Assembly: GCF_002892795.1 (NCBI RefSeq)
Contig: NZ_PJMC01000011.1
Coordinates: 1 to 64,000 of the forward strand
DNA: 64,000 bases
Reading direction: 5' to 3'
Source: Arthrobacter sp. AFG20
GTDB taxonomy: Bacteria; Actinomycetota; Actinomycetes; Actinomycetales; Micrococcaceae
Every line of letters begins with the position of its first letter. Within the stretch, counting starts at the first letter, position 1. Made by a program: the position numbers and the translations under genes. Below are positions 8,712 to 19,090 of the stretch, piece by piece. Under the pieces are notes generated by a model. It saw only the letters and a program-made list of their open reading frames with translations, was not told where the DNA came from and made no database searches.

Positions 8712-8745
8712 GACGGCGGCCCTCCGGATGGGGAGGACCGCCGCC
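8712..8745 (-). terminator. terminator downstream of the MsmK-like gene
   Basis: Read on the minus strand, an approximately 12-bp GC-rich stem (CGGCGGTCCTCC pairing with GGAGGGCCGCCG with one G-T pair) and a short loop are followed by a GGGCTTT tract. It lies about 90 bp after the ATPase stop codon at 8833. Confidence 0.6.
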
Positions 8746-8753
8746 AAGGTTTT

Positions 8754-8830
8754 GGTTAGGGTGCCGGTGGGTGGGCCCACGCCGGCAGGATTCCCTGGCC
8801 GAAGCGGAGCGAGGTTAGGGAGCCGGTGGG
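8754..8830. repeat. pair of 18-bp direct repeats
   Basis: GGTTAGGGTGCCGGTGGG (8754-8771) and GGTTAGGGAGCCGGTGGG (8813-8830) differ at one base and flank a GGGCCCACGCCGGC segment in the intergenic space after the MsmK-like gene. It looks like a dispersed intergenic repeat rather than a gene. Confidence 0.6.
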
Positions 8831-8832
8831 GA

Positions 8833-9915
<1,083 letters not shown>

Positions 9916-10146
9916 AGTTATCAATCCCTTCACCGGCAGGTACGTGCCGGACGATCCGTAGTGAATGGTTCATGTAATTCAGTTATGCCCTACATGATGA
10001 CTCCCCGGCCGGGGCCGAGGAGCATCCAGTGACGCCGCACGGTTCCTGTGCGCCACATCACAAAGAAGAGTATGTCAGATTTATCGCAAATCGGACAAAA
10101 TGTTACGGACGTCACAGATGACATGCGTCACAGGGCATCCGCCGCG

Positions 10147-10974
10147 CTATCCCGCAGTGACGGCCTTCCGGCGTTCCCGCAGCAGCGCCTCGAGGAGTTC
10201 GGCGACGTGCGCCGGCGCCTCAACCCGGAACTGTGCCTGGGTGAAGTCGAAGCCCACCTTCACACCGACGTCGTGCTGCCCGAGACGGGCCAGGGCGTCC
10301 TCGTCGGTGGTGTCGTCGCCAGCGAAGAGTACGCCCGAGGCGCCCGTGGCCTGCCGCAGGAAGTCAACGCCCTCACCCTTGGACGCGTGCACCACGGACG
10401 TTTCGAGGACGCGCTTGCCGTTCTTGAGGTAGACGCCCGGACGCTCCTGGAGTGCGGCGCGGGCAGCGGCGACGGCATCCTCGGCGACGTCGTCGGCCGC
10501 CAGCCGGGTGTGCAGGACAACGCCGGCGGGTTTTTCCTCCAGGACAGTCCCGGGGGCCAGGTCCACGATTTCCGTCAGGATGCCCCGGACCTCCTCGAGG
10601 AGCGACAGCTGTGCGGGGTCGAGGGTCAGCGGTGCGGAGCCCGGGCCCAGCCACGCCTCGGCGCCGTGGCTGCCGATCAGCAGGGTCTCCTCCGGCGGGG
10701 AGGCGACCGCCCGCAGACTGTCCAGTGCCCTCCCGGAGATGAGTGCCGTCGTCGTCCGCGGTAAAGCGGTCAGCTCCGCGAAGGCGGCAGCCGAGCGGGG
10801 GAGCGGGCGTGCGTCCCCGGCGTGGTCCACGATGGGGGAGATGGTGCCGTCGAAGTCCATGGCCACCAGCAGGTGCTCCGTGCCGGCGATGCGGCGCACC
10901 GCCTCCAGCAGTTCGGGGGACAGCGTCAGCCGGGTGCGGCCTGCCTCTTCGGGGTGCTCTGCCTCAGGAGTCAT
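10147..10974 (-). CDS. otsB: trehalose-6-phosphate phosphatase
   Basis: This 275-residue HAD-family phosphatase dephosphorylates trehalose 6-phosphate to trehalose. The HAD motif I DFDGTISP (40-47) carries the nucleophilic aspartate. LISGR marks motif II, and GDDTTDEDA near residue 220 supplies the Mg-binding acidic residues. The gene overlaps the 3' end of otsA by 11 bp, giving translational coupling in an otsAB operon used for osmotic, desiccation or thermal protection. Confidence 0.93.
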   Translation of the reverse strand: MTPEAEHPEEAGRTRLTLSPELLEAVRRIAGTEHLLVAMDFDGTISPIVDHAGDARPLPRSAAAFAELTALPRTTTALISGRALDSLRAVASPPEETLLIGSHGAEAWLGPGSAPLTLDPAQLSLLEEVRGILTEIVDLAPGTVLEEKPAGVVLHTRLAADDVAEDAVAAARAALQERPGVYLKNGKRVLETSVVHASKGEGVDFLRQATGASGVLFAGDDTTDEDALARLGQHDVGVKVGFDFTQAQFRVEAPAHVAELLEALLRERRKAVTAG

Positions 10975-12490
10975 CGCGGATTACCTTCTCGTTGAGGGCG
11001 TTCAGGAAGCCGGCCGACCAGCGGTCGACGTCGTGGTCCAGGATCTGCTTGCGCATGGCGCGCATGCGGCGGGCCGATTCCCGGGAGGACATCTTGACCG
11101 CCCTCATCACCGCGTCCTTGAGGCCGTCGATGTCGTGCGGGTTCATCAGCAGGGCCTGCTTGAGCTGGTCCGCGGCGCCGGCGAATTCGCTCAGCACCAG
11201 GGCGCCGTCGTTGTTGGTGCGGGCCGTGACGTACTCCTTGGCGACGAGGTTCATGCCGTCGCGCAGGGCGGTGACCAGCATGACGTCCGCCGCCAGGTAG
11301 AGCGCCACCATCTCTTCCACCGGATAGCTGTGGTGCAGGTAGCGTACCGCCGTGTTCTCGATCGTGTCGTAGGTGCCGTTGATGTGGCCCACGGTGCCTT
11401 CGACCTCTTCACGCAGGAGCCGGTACTGCTCCACGCGCTCGCGGCTGGGGCTGGCAACCTGGATCAGCGTCGCGTCGCCAACCTTGAGCTTGCCCTCGTC
11501 CAGGAGCTCCTCGTAGGCCTTGAGCCGGTGGCCGATGCCCTTCGTGTAGTCCAGCCGGTCCACGCCCAGCAGGATGGTCTTGGGGTTGCCGAGGTCCTGC
11601 CGGATCTGGCGGGCGCGTTCGATGATCTCGGGCTTCTGGGCCAGTTCAGTGATGTGCTGGACATCGATGGAAATGGGGAAGGCCTGGGCGCGGGCGATAT
11701 GGGTGAGATCGCCGTCGGTGTCCTTGACATGGACCTGCTGCTGCTTGACGCTGGCGCCAAGGAACCGCCGGGCCGAACGCATGAAGTTGCCGGCGTCGCT
11801 ACTGCGCTGGAAGCCCACCAGGTCAGCCCCCAGCAGCCCGTCGATGATGGCCTGGCGCCAGGGGAGCTGGGCGAAGATCTCCGGCGGCGGGAACGGGATG
11901 TGGTTGAAGAACCCGATCTTCAGGTCCGGCCGCGCTTGGCGCAGCATCCGCGGCACCAGTTGGAGCTGATAGTCCTGCACCCAGACAGTTGCGCCCTCGT
12001 CGGCAGTACGGACGACGGCGTCGGCGAACCTTCTGTTCACCGTGCGGTAGGCGTCCCACCAGGTTCTGTGGAACTCCGGCGGCGCGATGACATCGTGGTA
12101 CAGGGGCCACAGCGTGGCGTTGGAAAAGCCTTCGTAATACAGCTCAACGTCATCGCTGCTGAGCTGTACCGGGACGAGGTCCATGCCGCCATGGCTGAAT
12201 GGCTCCACTGTTTCGTCTGCGGCACCGTGCCAGCCCACCCAGGCTCCGTCCGTCCTGGTCATCATCGGAGCAAGGGCAGTGACCAGGCCGCCGGGGGAGC
12301 GCCGCCAGCCGGAGCCGTCATCTCCCGGCTCGCCGGGCGCGCAGCGGTCCACAGGCAGGCGGTTGGAGACCACCATGAAGTCGTACTTGGTGGCATCCTC
12401 CGGCCCGTCCGAGGTGGCGTCCGAGCTGCTGCCGGGCACGGCCGCGCTTTCCGTTTTTGTGTCGGATTTGTCGCTTACAGCTCCGTGCAT
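10964..12490 (-). CDS. otsA: trehalose-6-phosphate synthase
   Basis: This 508-residue GT20 enzyme joins a nucleotide-activated glucose to glucose 6-phosphate. Recognisable family segments include VVSNRLPV near residue 40, GGLVTAL, VWVQDYQLQLVPRMLR, IGFFNHIPFPPPEIF, LLGVDRLDYTKGI and the C-terminal LRDGMNLVAKEYV and GALVLSEFAGAA. A 35-residue polar N-terminal extension precedes the catalytic core. The start ATG 12490 has GGGAG upstream. otsB follows with an 11-bp overlap. Confidence 0.94.
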   Translation of the reverse strand: MHGAVSDKSDTKTESAAVPGSSSDATSDGPEDATKYDFMVVSNRLPVDRCAPGEPGDDGSGWRRSPGGLVTALAPMMTRTDGAWVGWHGAADETVEPFSHGGMDLVPVQLSSDDVELYYEGFSNATLWPLYHDVIAPPEFHRTWWDAYRTVNRRFADAVVRTADEGATVWVQDYQLQLVPRMLRQARPDLKIGFFNHIPFPPPEIFAQLPWRQAIIDGLLGADLVGFQRSSDAGNFMRSARRFLGASVKQQQVHVKDTDGDLTHIARAQAFPISIDVQHITELAQKPEIIERARQIRQDLGNPKTILLGVDRLDYTKGIGHRLKAYEELLDEGKLKVGDATLIQVASPSRERVEQYRLLREEVEGTVGHINGTYDTIENTAVRYLHHSYPVEEMVALYLAADVMLVTALRDGMNLVAKEYVTARTNNDGALVLSEFAGAADQLKQALLMNPHDIDGLKDAVMRAVKMSSRESARRMRAMRKQILDHDVDRWSAGFLNALNEKVIRDDS

Positions 12491-12668
12491 TGGGGCTCCC
12501 TGAGGTTGCTTGTGACTCTTATCAACCCTATCGGCCCGGAATCTTCCGGGCCATTCGTCCGTTGGTCAGCCTGAAACGAATACTTGAAAGCGCAAGCTCC
12601 GGGTTCTCCCCTAAACTGGGGGAGTTGCCCCTGGTGGCCCGCACTTGTCCGTACGACACGAGGAACTA

Positions 12669-13559
12669 ATGAGCCCCGCAAATGAACCCCGCCAGTCCAA
12701 AGCAGAACGCACGGCCGAGGCCCGCGAGAAGGCCCGCGAAATCCGGGAAGCGCAGCTTAAGAAGGACAAGCGGAACAAACTGCTCATTGGCTGGGGCATC
12801 GTGGTCGCCGTCGTGGCCATCCTTGCCGTCGTCGCACTTGTGGTAACCACCAGCCTTAAGAACAACGCCCCGGTGGCGGACCAGGGCCCCACCCCGGCCA
12901 ACGGCAATGTCCATGGCGGCATCACGCTGCTCAAGGGCACCGAAGTGGCAAAGTCCGACGCTGCGTCCGTGAACGTTGCAGACATTCCGGCGCCTGCCGC
13001 CTCGGCACCTGCAACGGTCACGGCGCCGGGCGCGGAAGCCGAAAAGGGCAAGCCGGTGAAGGTCGTCCTTTACATCGACTTCATCTGCCCCGTCTGCAAG
13101 AACTTCGAGGCGACGTACAACGAGACCCTGACGAAGCTCCGCGACGAAGGCAAGATTACCGTGGAGTACCGCGCCCTGGGCTTCCTGGACAGCCGCTCCA
13201 CCACCAACTACTCGTCGCGTGCGGCCAACGCCGCTGCCTGCGTGGTGAACGAATCCCCGGAGAAGTACTCGGCGTTTGTGGACACCCTGTTCGCCAACCA
13301 GCCGGCCGAAGGCAGCGCCGGGCTTTCCGACGACGAACTGAAGAAGATGGCCACGGACGTGGGCGCCAAGAGCATCGACTCCTGCGTCGAGAACAAGACG
13401 TACCGTCCCTGGGTCAAGTACACCACCCAGGAGGCCGCAGCCATTGGCGTGAGCGGTACGCCGACGGTCCTCGTGGACGGCAAGCAGTGGGGCAAGGGCG
13501 ACAGTGCCCAGACCGAATTCCCTGCATTCGTCGACGCGGCCATCAAGGCCAAGGCCTAA
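12669..13559 (+). CDS. membrane-anchored DsbA-like thioredoxin-fold protein
   Basis: This 296-residue protein has a highly charged cytosolic N-terminus (residues 1-37), one transmembrane helix (about 38-61), a low-complexity Ala/Pro linker, and an extracytoplasmic thioredoxin fold with CPVC (Cys140-Cys143). GVSGTPTVLVDG carries the cis-proline. It is expected to catalyse disulphide exchange in secreted proteins, like the actinobacterial DsbA/Thioredoxin_4 proteins. ATG 12669 is chosen over an in-frame TTG at 12645 because GAGGA lies just upstream. A terminator-like hairpin follows. Confidence 0.87.
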   Translation: MSPANEPRQSKAERTAEAREKAREIREAQLKKDKRNKLLIGWGIVVAVVAILAVVALVVTTSLKNNAPVADQGPTPANGNVHGGITLLKGTEVAKSDAASVNVADIPAPAASAPATVTAPGAEAEKGKPVKVVLYIDFICPVCKNFEATYNETLTKLRDEGKITVEYRALGFLDSRSTTNYSSRAANAAACVVNESPEKYSAFVDTLFANQPAEGSAGLSDDELKKMATDVGAKSIDSCVENKTYRPWVKYTTQEAAAIGVSGTPTVLVDGKQWGKGDSAQTEFPAFVDAAIKAKA

Positions 13560-13576
13560 GCGCTCTTTGTGGGGCG

Positions 13577-13612
13577 GTGGCCCGGCTCCGGATTTTCCGG
13601 TGGCCGGGCCAC
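13577..13612 (+). terminator. terminator-like hairpin after the DsbA-like gene
   Basis: GTGGCCCGGC (13577-13586) pairs with GCCGGGCCAC (13603-13612), with further pairing of TCCGGA/TTCCGG inside. It is followed by TGTTCGTTT, a weak U-tract. It lies 18 bp after the stop codon. Confidence 0.6.
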
Positions 13613-13718
13613 TGTTCGTTTAACCTGGCGTTTGTTTTACGGGCGCCCGTTTTTACGGGCGGGCGGTCCTTGGGCTAACCTTATCTAGCGCCGTCACGGC
13701 GCCTGCCCTGATGGGCGT

Positions 13719-13792
13719 GCCTCCTTAGCTCAGTTGGCCAGAGCACCGCTCTTGTAAAGCGGGGGTCGTCGGTTCGAATCCGACAGGGGGCT
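13719..13792 (+). tRNA. tRNA-Thr (anticodon TGT)
   Basis: This is a 74-base cloverleaf. Acceptor GCCTCCT pairs with AGGGGGC, the D-arm is AGCTCAGTTGG, the anticodon loop is CTTGTAA with anticodon TGT, and the T-arm is GTCGGTTCGAATCCGAC. The discriminator is T at 13792 and no CCA is encoded. TGT reads ACA threonine codons. The accessory-looking stretch 13.8-23.3 kb begins directly after it, but no second copy of the tRNA 3' end was found to prove an integration site. Confidence 0.93.
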
Positions 13793-14137
13793 CTTATTTT
13801 GGCTTTCACTTGCACGTTTAGTGCTGTCGGTGCCTCTAAAGCCTTTTTCTCCGTGATTTCGGGGCGGTTCGTCGGTTGGAGGTCCGCCATGGATGCAGAT
13901 GAAGCTCTGACGTGCGGTTTTGTTCCCGGTGCCCAGCCTACGGGAGCCAATTTCAACGTTACTCACCCTATTCTGACAAGCTTTGCTGGCCTACCTGACG
14001 TCAGGTTGGGGTGTGGTTCACTCGGAGCCGAAATAGTTCTCCAGGTAGGCGGCAGGCGGCAAGTTCTTGAGCTATTTCTAAAACCGTCGAATTACGGGAA
14101 GGGCGCTGACGGAGTGCTTCGGCATGCCGGTTTGGTG
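13793..14137. other. non-coding gap with a repeat-family member
   Basis: No convincing gene is seen in these 345 bases. The gap contains GACGTCAGGTTGGGGTGTG (13997-14015), one of three related motifs (also at 18891-18909 and 21496-21513). Its longer context CTGAC..GCTGGC..CGTCAGGT is shared with the 21.5-kb copy, so it is probably a decayed mobile-element or gene fragment. Confidence 0.4.
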
Positions 14138-15187
14138 TTAGCGCGCGGGTAGCGTGCTGGATCGCGCTTGTCCGGGTTCGAACGGCCCGGTGAGGGGTCC
14201 TGCCCTGTCAACGAACGAAGTAGCTACTCGCTGGGAAGCAACGGTACGCCCGGCCAGCAGGTCCAGAAGTCCCTGGACCCCTAGCCTCCCGATCGCGGCA
14301 GCATCGTTGCGGACCCCGCTGACGGCGGGAACGGCAAACTCGAACCAATCAAGATCGTCAAAAGAGACGATGTCAATATGTGATGCCTGTTCTGGCCCGA
14401 GCCTCCGCCTCAGCGCCCGCATCGCGCCAAGTGTTGTGGGTCCGTTCGTCCCGAAAACTGCTGTCGGGCGGACACCCCGATCCAGAATTCGATACATGGC
14501 CGCCTCAGAGCCATCAGCAAGGAAGTCGCCGGCATCAAGCAATCGGTCATCCAAGCTGATGCCATGCGCCTCACGGCCAGCCAGATACGCGGCCCTTCGT
14601 TCGGCGCCGGTCGAGAACCCCTGCGGCCCACCAACGAATGCCACGTCACGATGCCCCCTGGCTTGGAGCCAATTCAAGACGCTAGCAACGCCTCCGGCAT
14701 TGTCTGTGGCAAAAAGCGGCGCGTCCACGCCCTCCATTTCTCGGTTGAGCAGAACAACCGGAAGACCAGAGGCTAAGAGGACATCCAGCTGCCCGGACCG
14801 ACCTCCCTGCGGGGCCAAGAGAAGCCCGTCAATGCGTTGAGCGGCAAAGATTCGAAGGTACTCGTCGGCTTGGGCAGCATCTTCATTGGCATTTGCGAGA
14901 AGCACTGTGTAGCCACGCTTCCGCGCCTCCTGCTCAGCGGCATGGGCAAGCTCAGAGAAAAACGGATTGCGAATGTCGGACACAAGAAGGCCGATAACGT
15001 CCGTCTTCGAACGACGCAAGGACCTGGCCGGCCCATTAGCTATGTACTTGAGTTCAGCAGCTGCTGCCAGGACCCGCGTGCGGGAATCCTGCGAAGTCTG
15101 GCTACTGCCGCTCAACACACGCGAAGCCGTGCCCAAGGCAACACCTGCGCGCTCTGCGACGTCTTTGATGGTAGCTACCTGGCTCAC
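14138..15187 (-). CDS. LacI family regulator of the ribokinase/RpiB cluster
   Basis: This 349-residue repressor has an N-terminal helix-turn-helix (IKDVAERAGVALGTASRVLSG, about residues 7-27) and a ribose-binding-protein-like sensor domain. It is transcribed divergently from the ribokinase gene. The shared intergenic region holds four LacI-type palindromes, one next to its own start (15196-15209) and three in a row at the ribokinase promoter. This indicates control of both transcripts. The inducer is likely the sugar imported by the linked MFS transporter, or its phosphate. Confidence 0.9.
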   Translation of the reverse strand: MSQVATIKDVAERAGVALGTASRVLSGSSQTSQDSRTRVLAAAAELKYIANGPARSLRRSKTDVIGLLVSDIRNPFFSELAHAAEQEARKRGYTVLLANANEDAAQADEYLRIFAAQRIDGLLLAPQGGRSGQLDVLLASGLPVVLLNREMEGVDAPLFATDNAGGVASVLNWLQARGHRDVAFVGGPQGFSTGAERRAAYLAGREAHGISLDDRLLDAGDFLADGSEAAMYRILDRGVRPTAVFGTNGPTTLGAMRALRRRLGPEQASHIDIVSFDDLDWFEFAVPAVSGVRNDAAAIGRLGVQGLLDLLAGRTVASQRVATSFVDRAGPLTGPFEPGQARSSTLPAR

Positions 15188-15195
15188 CCCTCCTG

Positions 15196-15209
15196 TGGAA
15201 ACGTTTCAA
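15196..15209. promoter_or_regulatory. LacI-type operator at the regulator's own start
   Basis: TGGAAACGTTTCAA contains the perfect palindrome GAAACGTTTC (15198-15207). It lies 8 bp upstream of the LacI start codon, a position suited to autorepression. Confidence 0.7.
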
Positions 15210-15291
15210 CCCTACTGGGAACGCGGTAACCAAGGCAAGGAGCCGAGAGGGAGTTGGCCGTGTCAAAACAGTTGCAGGCAAGACGGCACCG

Positions 15292-15321
15292 TTGACATTC
15301 AGAACAGGTGTCTTGCATACT
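15292..15321 (+). promoter_or_regulatory. promoter of the ribokinase operon
   Basis: A consensus -35 TTGACA (15292-15297) and a -10-like CATACT (15316-15321) are separated by 18 bp. Three operator copies begin 3 bp later, so a bound repressor would cover the transcription start. Confidence 0.6.
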
Positions 15322-15323
15322 CG

Positions 15324-15364
15324 TGGAAACCTTTCCATGGAAACCTTTCCATAGAAGGTTTCCA
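15324..15364. promoter_or_regulatory. three abutting LacI-type operators
   Basis: TGGAAACCTTTCCA occurs twice head-to-tail with no gap (15324-15337 and 15338-15351). An inverted, slightly shortened copy, TAGAAGGTTTCCA, follows at 15352-15364. The unit differs from the 15196 operator by CC in place of CG at its centre. This looks like a cooperative repressor platform over the ribokinase transcription start. Confidence 0.7.
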
Positions 15365-15429
15365 TCAGCGACTACCATCCTCCAAGGCTGTTGGTCGTAA
15401 ATCGCCTGAAGCCACCAAGGAGCAAAGCT

Positions 15430-16377
<948 letters not shown>

Positions 16378-16384
16378 GAGTCAC

Positions 16385-16855
16385 ATGAAAATCGCTCTCG
16401 GAAATGACCACGCCGGCTTCCCACTGAAGGACTTTGTTCGCTCAGTCCTGGAAGGCCTCGGCCACGACGTCCTTGACCGCGGCGCACCCGACGAGTTGCC
16501 CGTCGACTTTCCTGACATCACACGCGCCACCTGCGAACTTGTCCTGACCGGCGAAGCCGACAAAGCCGTCCTGGTTTGCGGAACCGGCGTGGGGGCAGTC
16601 ATGGCAGCCAACAAGATCCCGGGCATACGTTGCGCGTTGGGACACGACGTCTACTCTGCGCATCAGTCCGTGGAGCACGACGACGCGAACGTCATCGCCA
16701 TGGGGGCCTGGCTCATCGGCCGCGCCACAGCCAAAGAAGTCCTCGAGGCCTTCCTCGTCGCGAAGTTCGACGACGACGAAGACACCAAACGGCGAGTAGC
16801 GAAACTCCGGGAACTCGAACTCCTGGGAGCCAGGAACCTGGCAGACGAAATCTAA
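16385..16855 (+). CDS. rpiB: RpiB/LacAB family sugar-phosphate isomerase
   Basis: This 156-residue isomerase interconverts aldose and ketose phosphates (ribose-5-P/ribulose-5-P in true RpiB). MKIALGNDHAG with Asp8-His9, the active-site Cys65 in CGTGVGAVMAANK, and GIRCALGHDVYSAHQSVEHDDANVIAMG are all present. RpiB paralogues in actinobacteria also act on tetrose phosphates, so the substrate is uncertain. The start ATG 16385 follows TTAGGAG. It lies between the kinase and the transporter in one operon. Confidence 0.85.
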   Translation: MKIALGNDHAGFPLKDFVRSVLEGLGHDVLDRGAPDELPVDFPDITRATCELVLTGEADKAVLVCGTGVGAVMAANKIPGIRCALGHDVYSAHQSVEHDDANVIAMGAWLIGRATAKEVLEAFLVAKFDDDEDTKRRVAKLRELELLGARNLADEI

Positions 16856-16912
16856 CCCCCTCCGCAACCCAAAACTAGAAGACACAATGGAAATATCAAA
16901 GGAGATATCACG

Positions 16913-18298
16913 ATGACGGCACAACTTTTCGACCGCTCCCGGCAAGCCGCGCATGGGTCCCCAGGTAAATTCAAGACGGCCTTTGCTTCAGGCGCCGGCA
17001 CCTGCGTCGAGAACTACGACTTCGTCGCGTACGGCACCGCTGCCGCACTGTACTTCGGCAAGGTCTTCTTCCCCAATACCGACCCTGTCGTGGGGACACT
17101 GCTCGCCTTCGCCACTCTCGCAGTGGGCTTCTTCATGCGACCCGTGGGCGGCGCCATCGGCGGCTACCTCGGTGACAAGCACGGACGCAAACCCGTGCTC
17201 GTAGGAGCGCTCCTGGCTATGGGCATCGCCACCGTGCTCATTGGCTGCCTTCCCACCTACGACCAAGTCGGCGTTCTCGCTCCCATCCTGCTCATCATCA
17301 TTCGAATGATCCAGGGGCTTGCCTTCGGCGCCGAGTGGGGCGGAGCAGTCATGATGACGTTCGAGCACGCGCCTTGGAAGAAAAGGGGGCGCTTCGCCGC
17401 GATCCCTCAAGCCGGAAATCCGCTCGGCATCACGTTGGCCAATGCAGCCTTCCTGCTCTCCGCATCCCTGCAAACCGACTGGGCGTGGCGGCTGCCCTTC
17501 CTGGCAAGTGCCGTCCTCATCGTCGTCGGGCTCGTCGTACGGATGAAACTCGAAGAATCCCCGGAATTCGTCAACGCCAAGCACCACGGCGCGATCGTGA
17601 AGAATCCCTTGGCAACAGTCTTCAAGAACGACTGGCGCAACATCCTGCGCGTGATCTCACTGCGCATCGTTGAGAGCTGCGCCTACTACGTCACCGCAAC
17701 GTTCCTGCTTTCCTACATCACCCAAAACAACCCAGCTGACCGCGCCGTAGGCCTGACCGGCATCGTGCTCGCCAGCCTCATCGCGATCCCCGTAACCCTG
17801 CTCGCAGGCAATCTGACCGACCACATCGGCCGCCGCAAGCTCTACCTGGGCGGCGCAATCGCCGTGATCATCTTCGGCTTCCCGATGTTCATGCTCAGCA
17901 ACACCGGCAACCCCGTTCTCATAGTGCTCGCCTTCGTCATAGGTATCGGCCTTATCCACGCCACCTTCACTGGAACGCAGGGAGCCTGGTTCGCAGAACT
18001 CTTCCGGACCAACACACGGACCTCCGGCGCCTCCATCGGCTACCAGGTAGCAGCCTCAATCTCAGGGCTTGCCCCCTTCCTCGCAGTACTCCTGGCAGCA
18101 AACTTCGGATGGGCCGGCGGCGCCTCCCTGTACGTCCTCGTGGGTGTCATCGGGCTGCTCGGCGTACTGACCACGCGCGAAACATGGGGCTCCAAAGAAA
18201 AAGCTGAAGTGGACTTGATCATCGCAGGCCCCGCCAATAACGAAGCAACAGAGGCTTCCAACCAGAACGTAGAACAATTCCACACCAACCACAGCTAG
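16913..18298 (+). CDS. MFS transporter, metabolite:H+ symporter type
   Basis: This 461-residue protein has about twelve hydrophobic segments and resembles the MHS group of MFS symporters (ShiA/ProP/KgtP-like). Motif A is recognisable as GYLGDKHGRKPVLVGALL, with the repeat copy GNLTDHIGRRKLYLGGA. A strong AAAGGAGAT lies just before ATG 16913. As third gene of the ribokinase operon it presumably imports the sugar or polyol handled by the kinase and isomerase. A hairpin follows the stop codon. Confidence 0.87.
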   Translation: MTAQLFDRSRQAAHGSPGKFKTAFASGAGTCVENYDFVAYGTAAALYFGKVFFPNTDPVVGTLLAFATLAVGFFMRPVGGAIGGYLGDKHGRKPVLVGALLAMGIATVLIGCLPTYDQVGVLAPILLIIIRMIQGLAFGAEWGGAVMMTFEHAPWKKRGRFAAIPQAGNPLGITLANAAFLLSASLQTDWAWRLPFLASAVLIVVGLVVRMKLEESPEFVNAKHHGAIVKNPLATVFKNDWRNILRVISLRIVESCAYYVTATFLLSYITQNNPADRAVGLTGIVLASLIAIPVTLLAGNLTDHIGRRKLYLGGAIAVIIFGFPMFMLSNTGNPVLIVLAFVIGIGLIHATFTGTQGAWFAELFRTNTRTSGASIGYQVAASISGLAPFLAVLLAANFGWAGGASLYVLVGVIGLLGVLTTRETWGSKEKAEVDLIIAGPANNEATEASNQNVEQFHTNHS

Positions 18299-18322
18299 GG
18301 CGTCAGTTAGCCAATAAGGTGA

Positions 18323-18361
18323 GAGCCAGCGGACGACAGGACGAGGTCAGTCCGCTGGCTC
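18323..18361 (+). terminator. hairpin downstream of the MFS gene
   Basis: GAGCCAGCGGA (18323-18333) pairs perfectly with TCCGCTGGCTC (18351-18361) around a 17-base loop, 24 bp after the MFS stop. It lacks a T-tract, so it may be a weak terminator or a processing/stabilising stem. Confidence 0.5.
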
Positions 18362-18523
18362 CCCAGCGCAGCCTGCGGGATATGAAGAAGCAGCGAGTAG
18401 CTCCTTCTCCCGCCCTTTACTGCATGCACGGGTGTCCAAGCAGAACTAATAGCCCCGCCGGCCCCTGTTGAAGGAGCTATAGGCAGCACCCGCCCTACGC
18501 GCATTTCACTTTGAGGAAGAGCA

Positions 18524-18733
18524 ATACTTCACGCGATTCGCACCATCCTCCATGTAGCGACGACAGACGCCGCCGAGATTGACGATTTACTGAGTTCAAC
18601 AGTTGAAAGCCTCATCCCTGACGCCCTTGCAATAAATCACGGCATCAGAGTGACCCGAATCGGGCCCGGAGAATACACCGTCGAAACCGCCGCGGATGTT
18701 GCCTGCGGTTATACGGTTTCGAGCTGCATTTGA
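18524..18733 (+). pseudogene. small conserved protein with ATA in place of a start codon
   Basis: An open frame of about 69 codons reads ILHAIRTILHVATTDAAEID and ends CGYTVSSCI. It aligns end to end with the 73-residue protein at 28848-29069: LHV near the start, acidic/leucine helix, GIRVTR against GILVAR, YTVE against FTVQ, and DVACGYT against DIPYGTI. A good Shine-Dalgarno sequence, GAGGA (18513-18517), lies 6 bases before ATA 18524, and no ATG, GTG or TTG exists in the expected place. Either the start has mutated (ATG to ATA) or a non-standard start is used. It follows the sugar MFS gene by 225 bp. Function is unknown. Confidence 0.5.
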
Positions 18734-19090
18734 ACCACGATAGAAGCGTCGGGGCCCAGGGCATGCTCGGCGACCAGCACGGGCATCAGTTGGGACAGTG
18801 GGGGCTATGTCACATGTCGTGACGGGAGTCGTCTGCGGGACAACGAGTAGGAGCTCCGGCCATGCCGGTCCTCCCTTGTCAGGCGGTTTTGACGTCAGGT
18901 TTGGGTGTAATCCAAACGAATGAAACGAGGCGAGCGAAGTTTCCGAGTTTGAGCATGCGGCTGCGCTGGGCGCGAGTAGCCGCACACAGGGAAATTGAAC
19001 GCTCGTCCTGAGTGATCCCCATGCGGCGGGGTACGCCGCATGCTCTAAGGAAACTCATGGTTACCGCTCTTCTGCCCTCGGGGCCCGGGC
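18734..19090. other. non-coding gap
   Basis: No credible gene is seen in these 357 bases. The stretch contains the repeated motif GACGTCAGGTTTGGGTGTA (18891-18909) and a 9-bp hairpin, CATGCGGCG/CGCCGCATG, at 19020-19042. On the minus strand the repeated motif reads HPNLTS in one frame, as does the 14.0-kb copy, which points to a shared decayed element. Confidence 0.4.

Noticed and set aside
10508-12574. Long plus-strand open frame (688 codons) over otsA-otsB
   Set aside because: Antisense to well-conserved trehalose genes; its composition reflects the codon bias of the other strand.
13681-13966. Minus-strand frames across the tRNA-Thr region
   Set aside because: They span a clear tRNA gene; similar false proteins (SDSNRRPPLYKSGAL) are a well-known artefact of translated tRNA genes.
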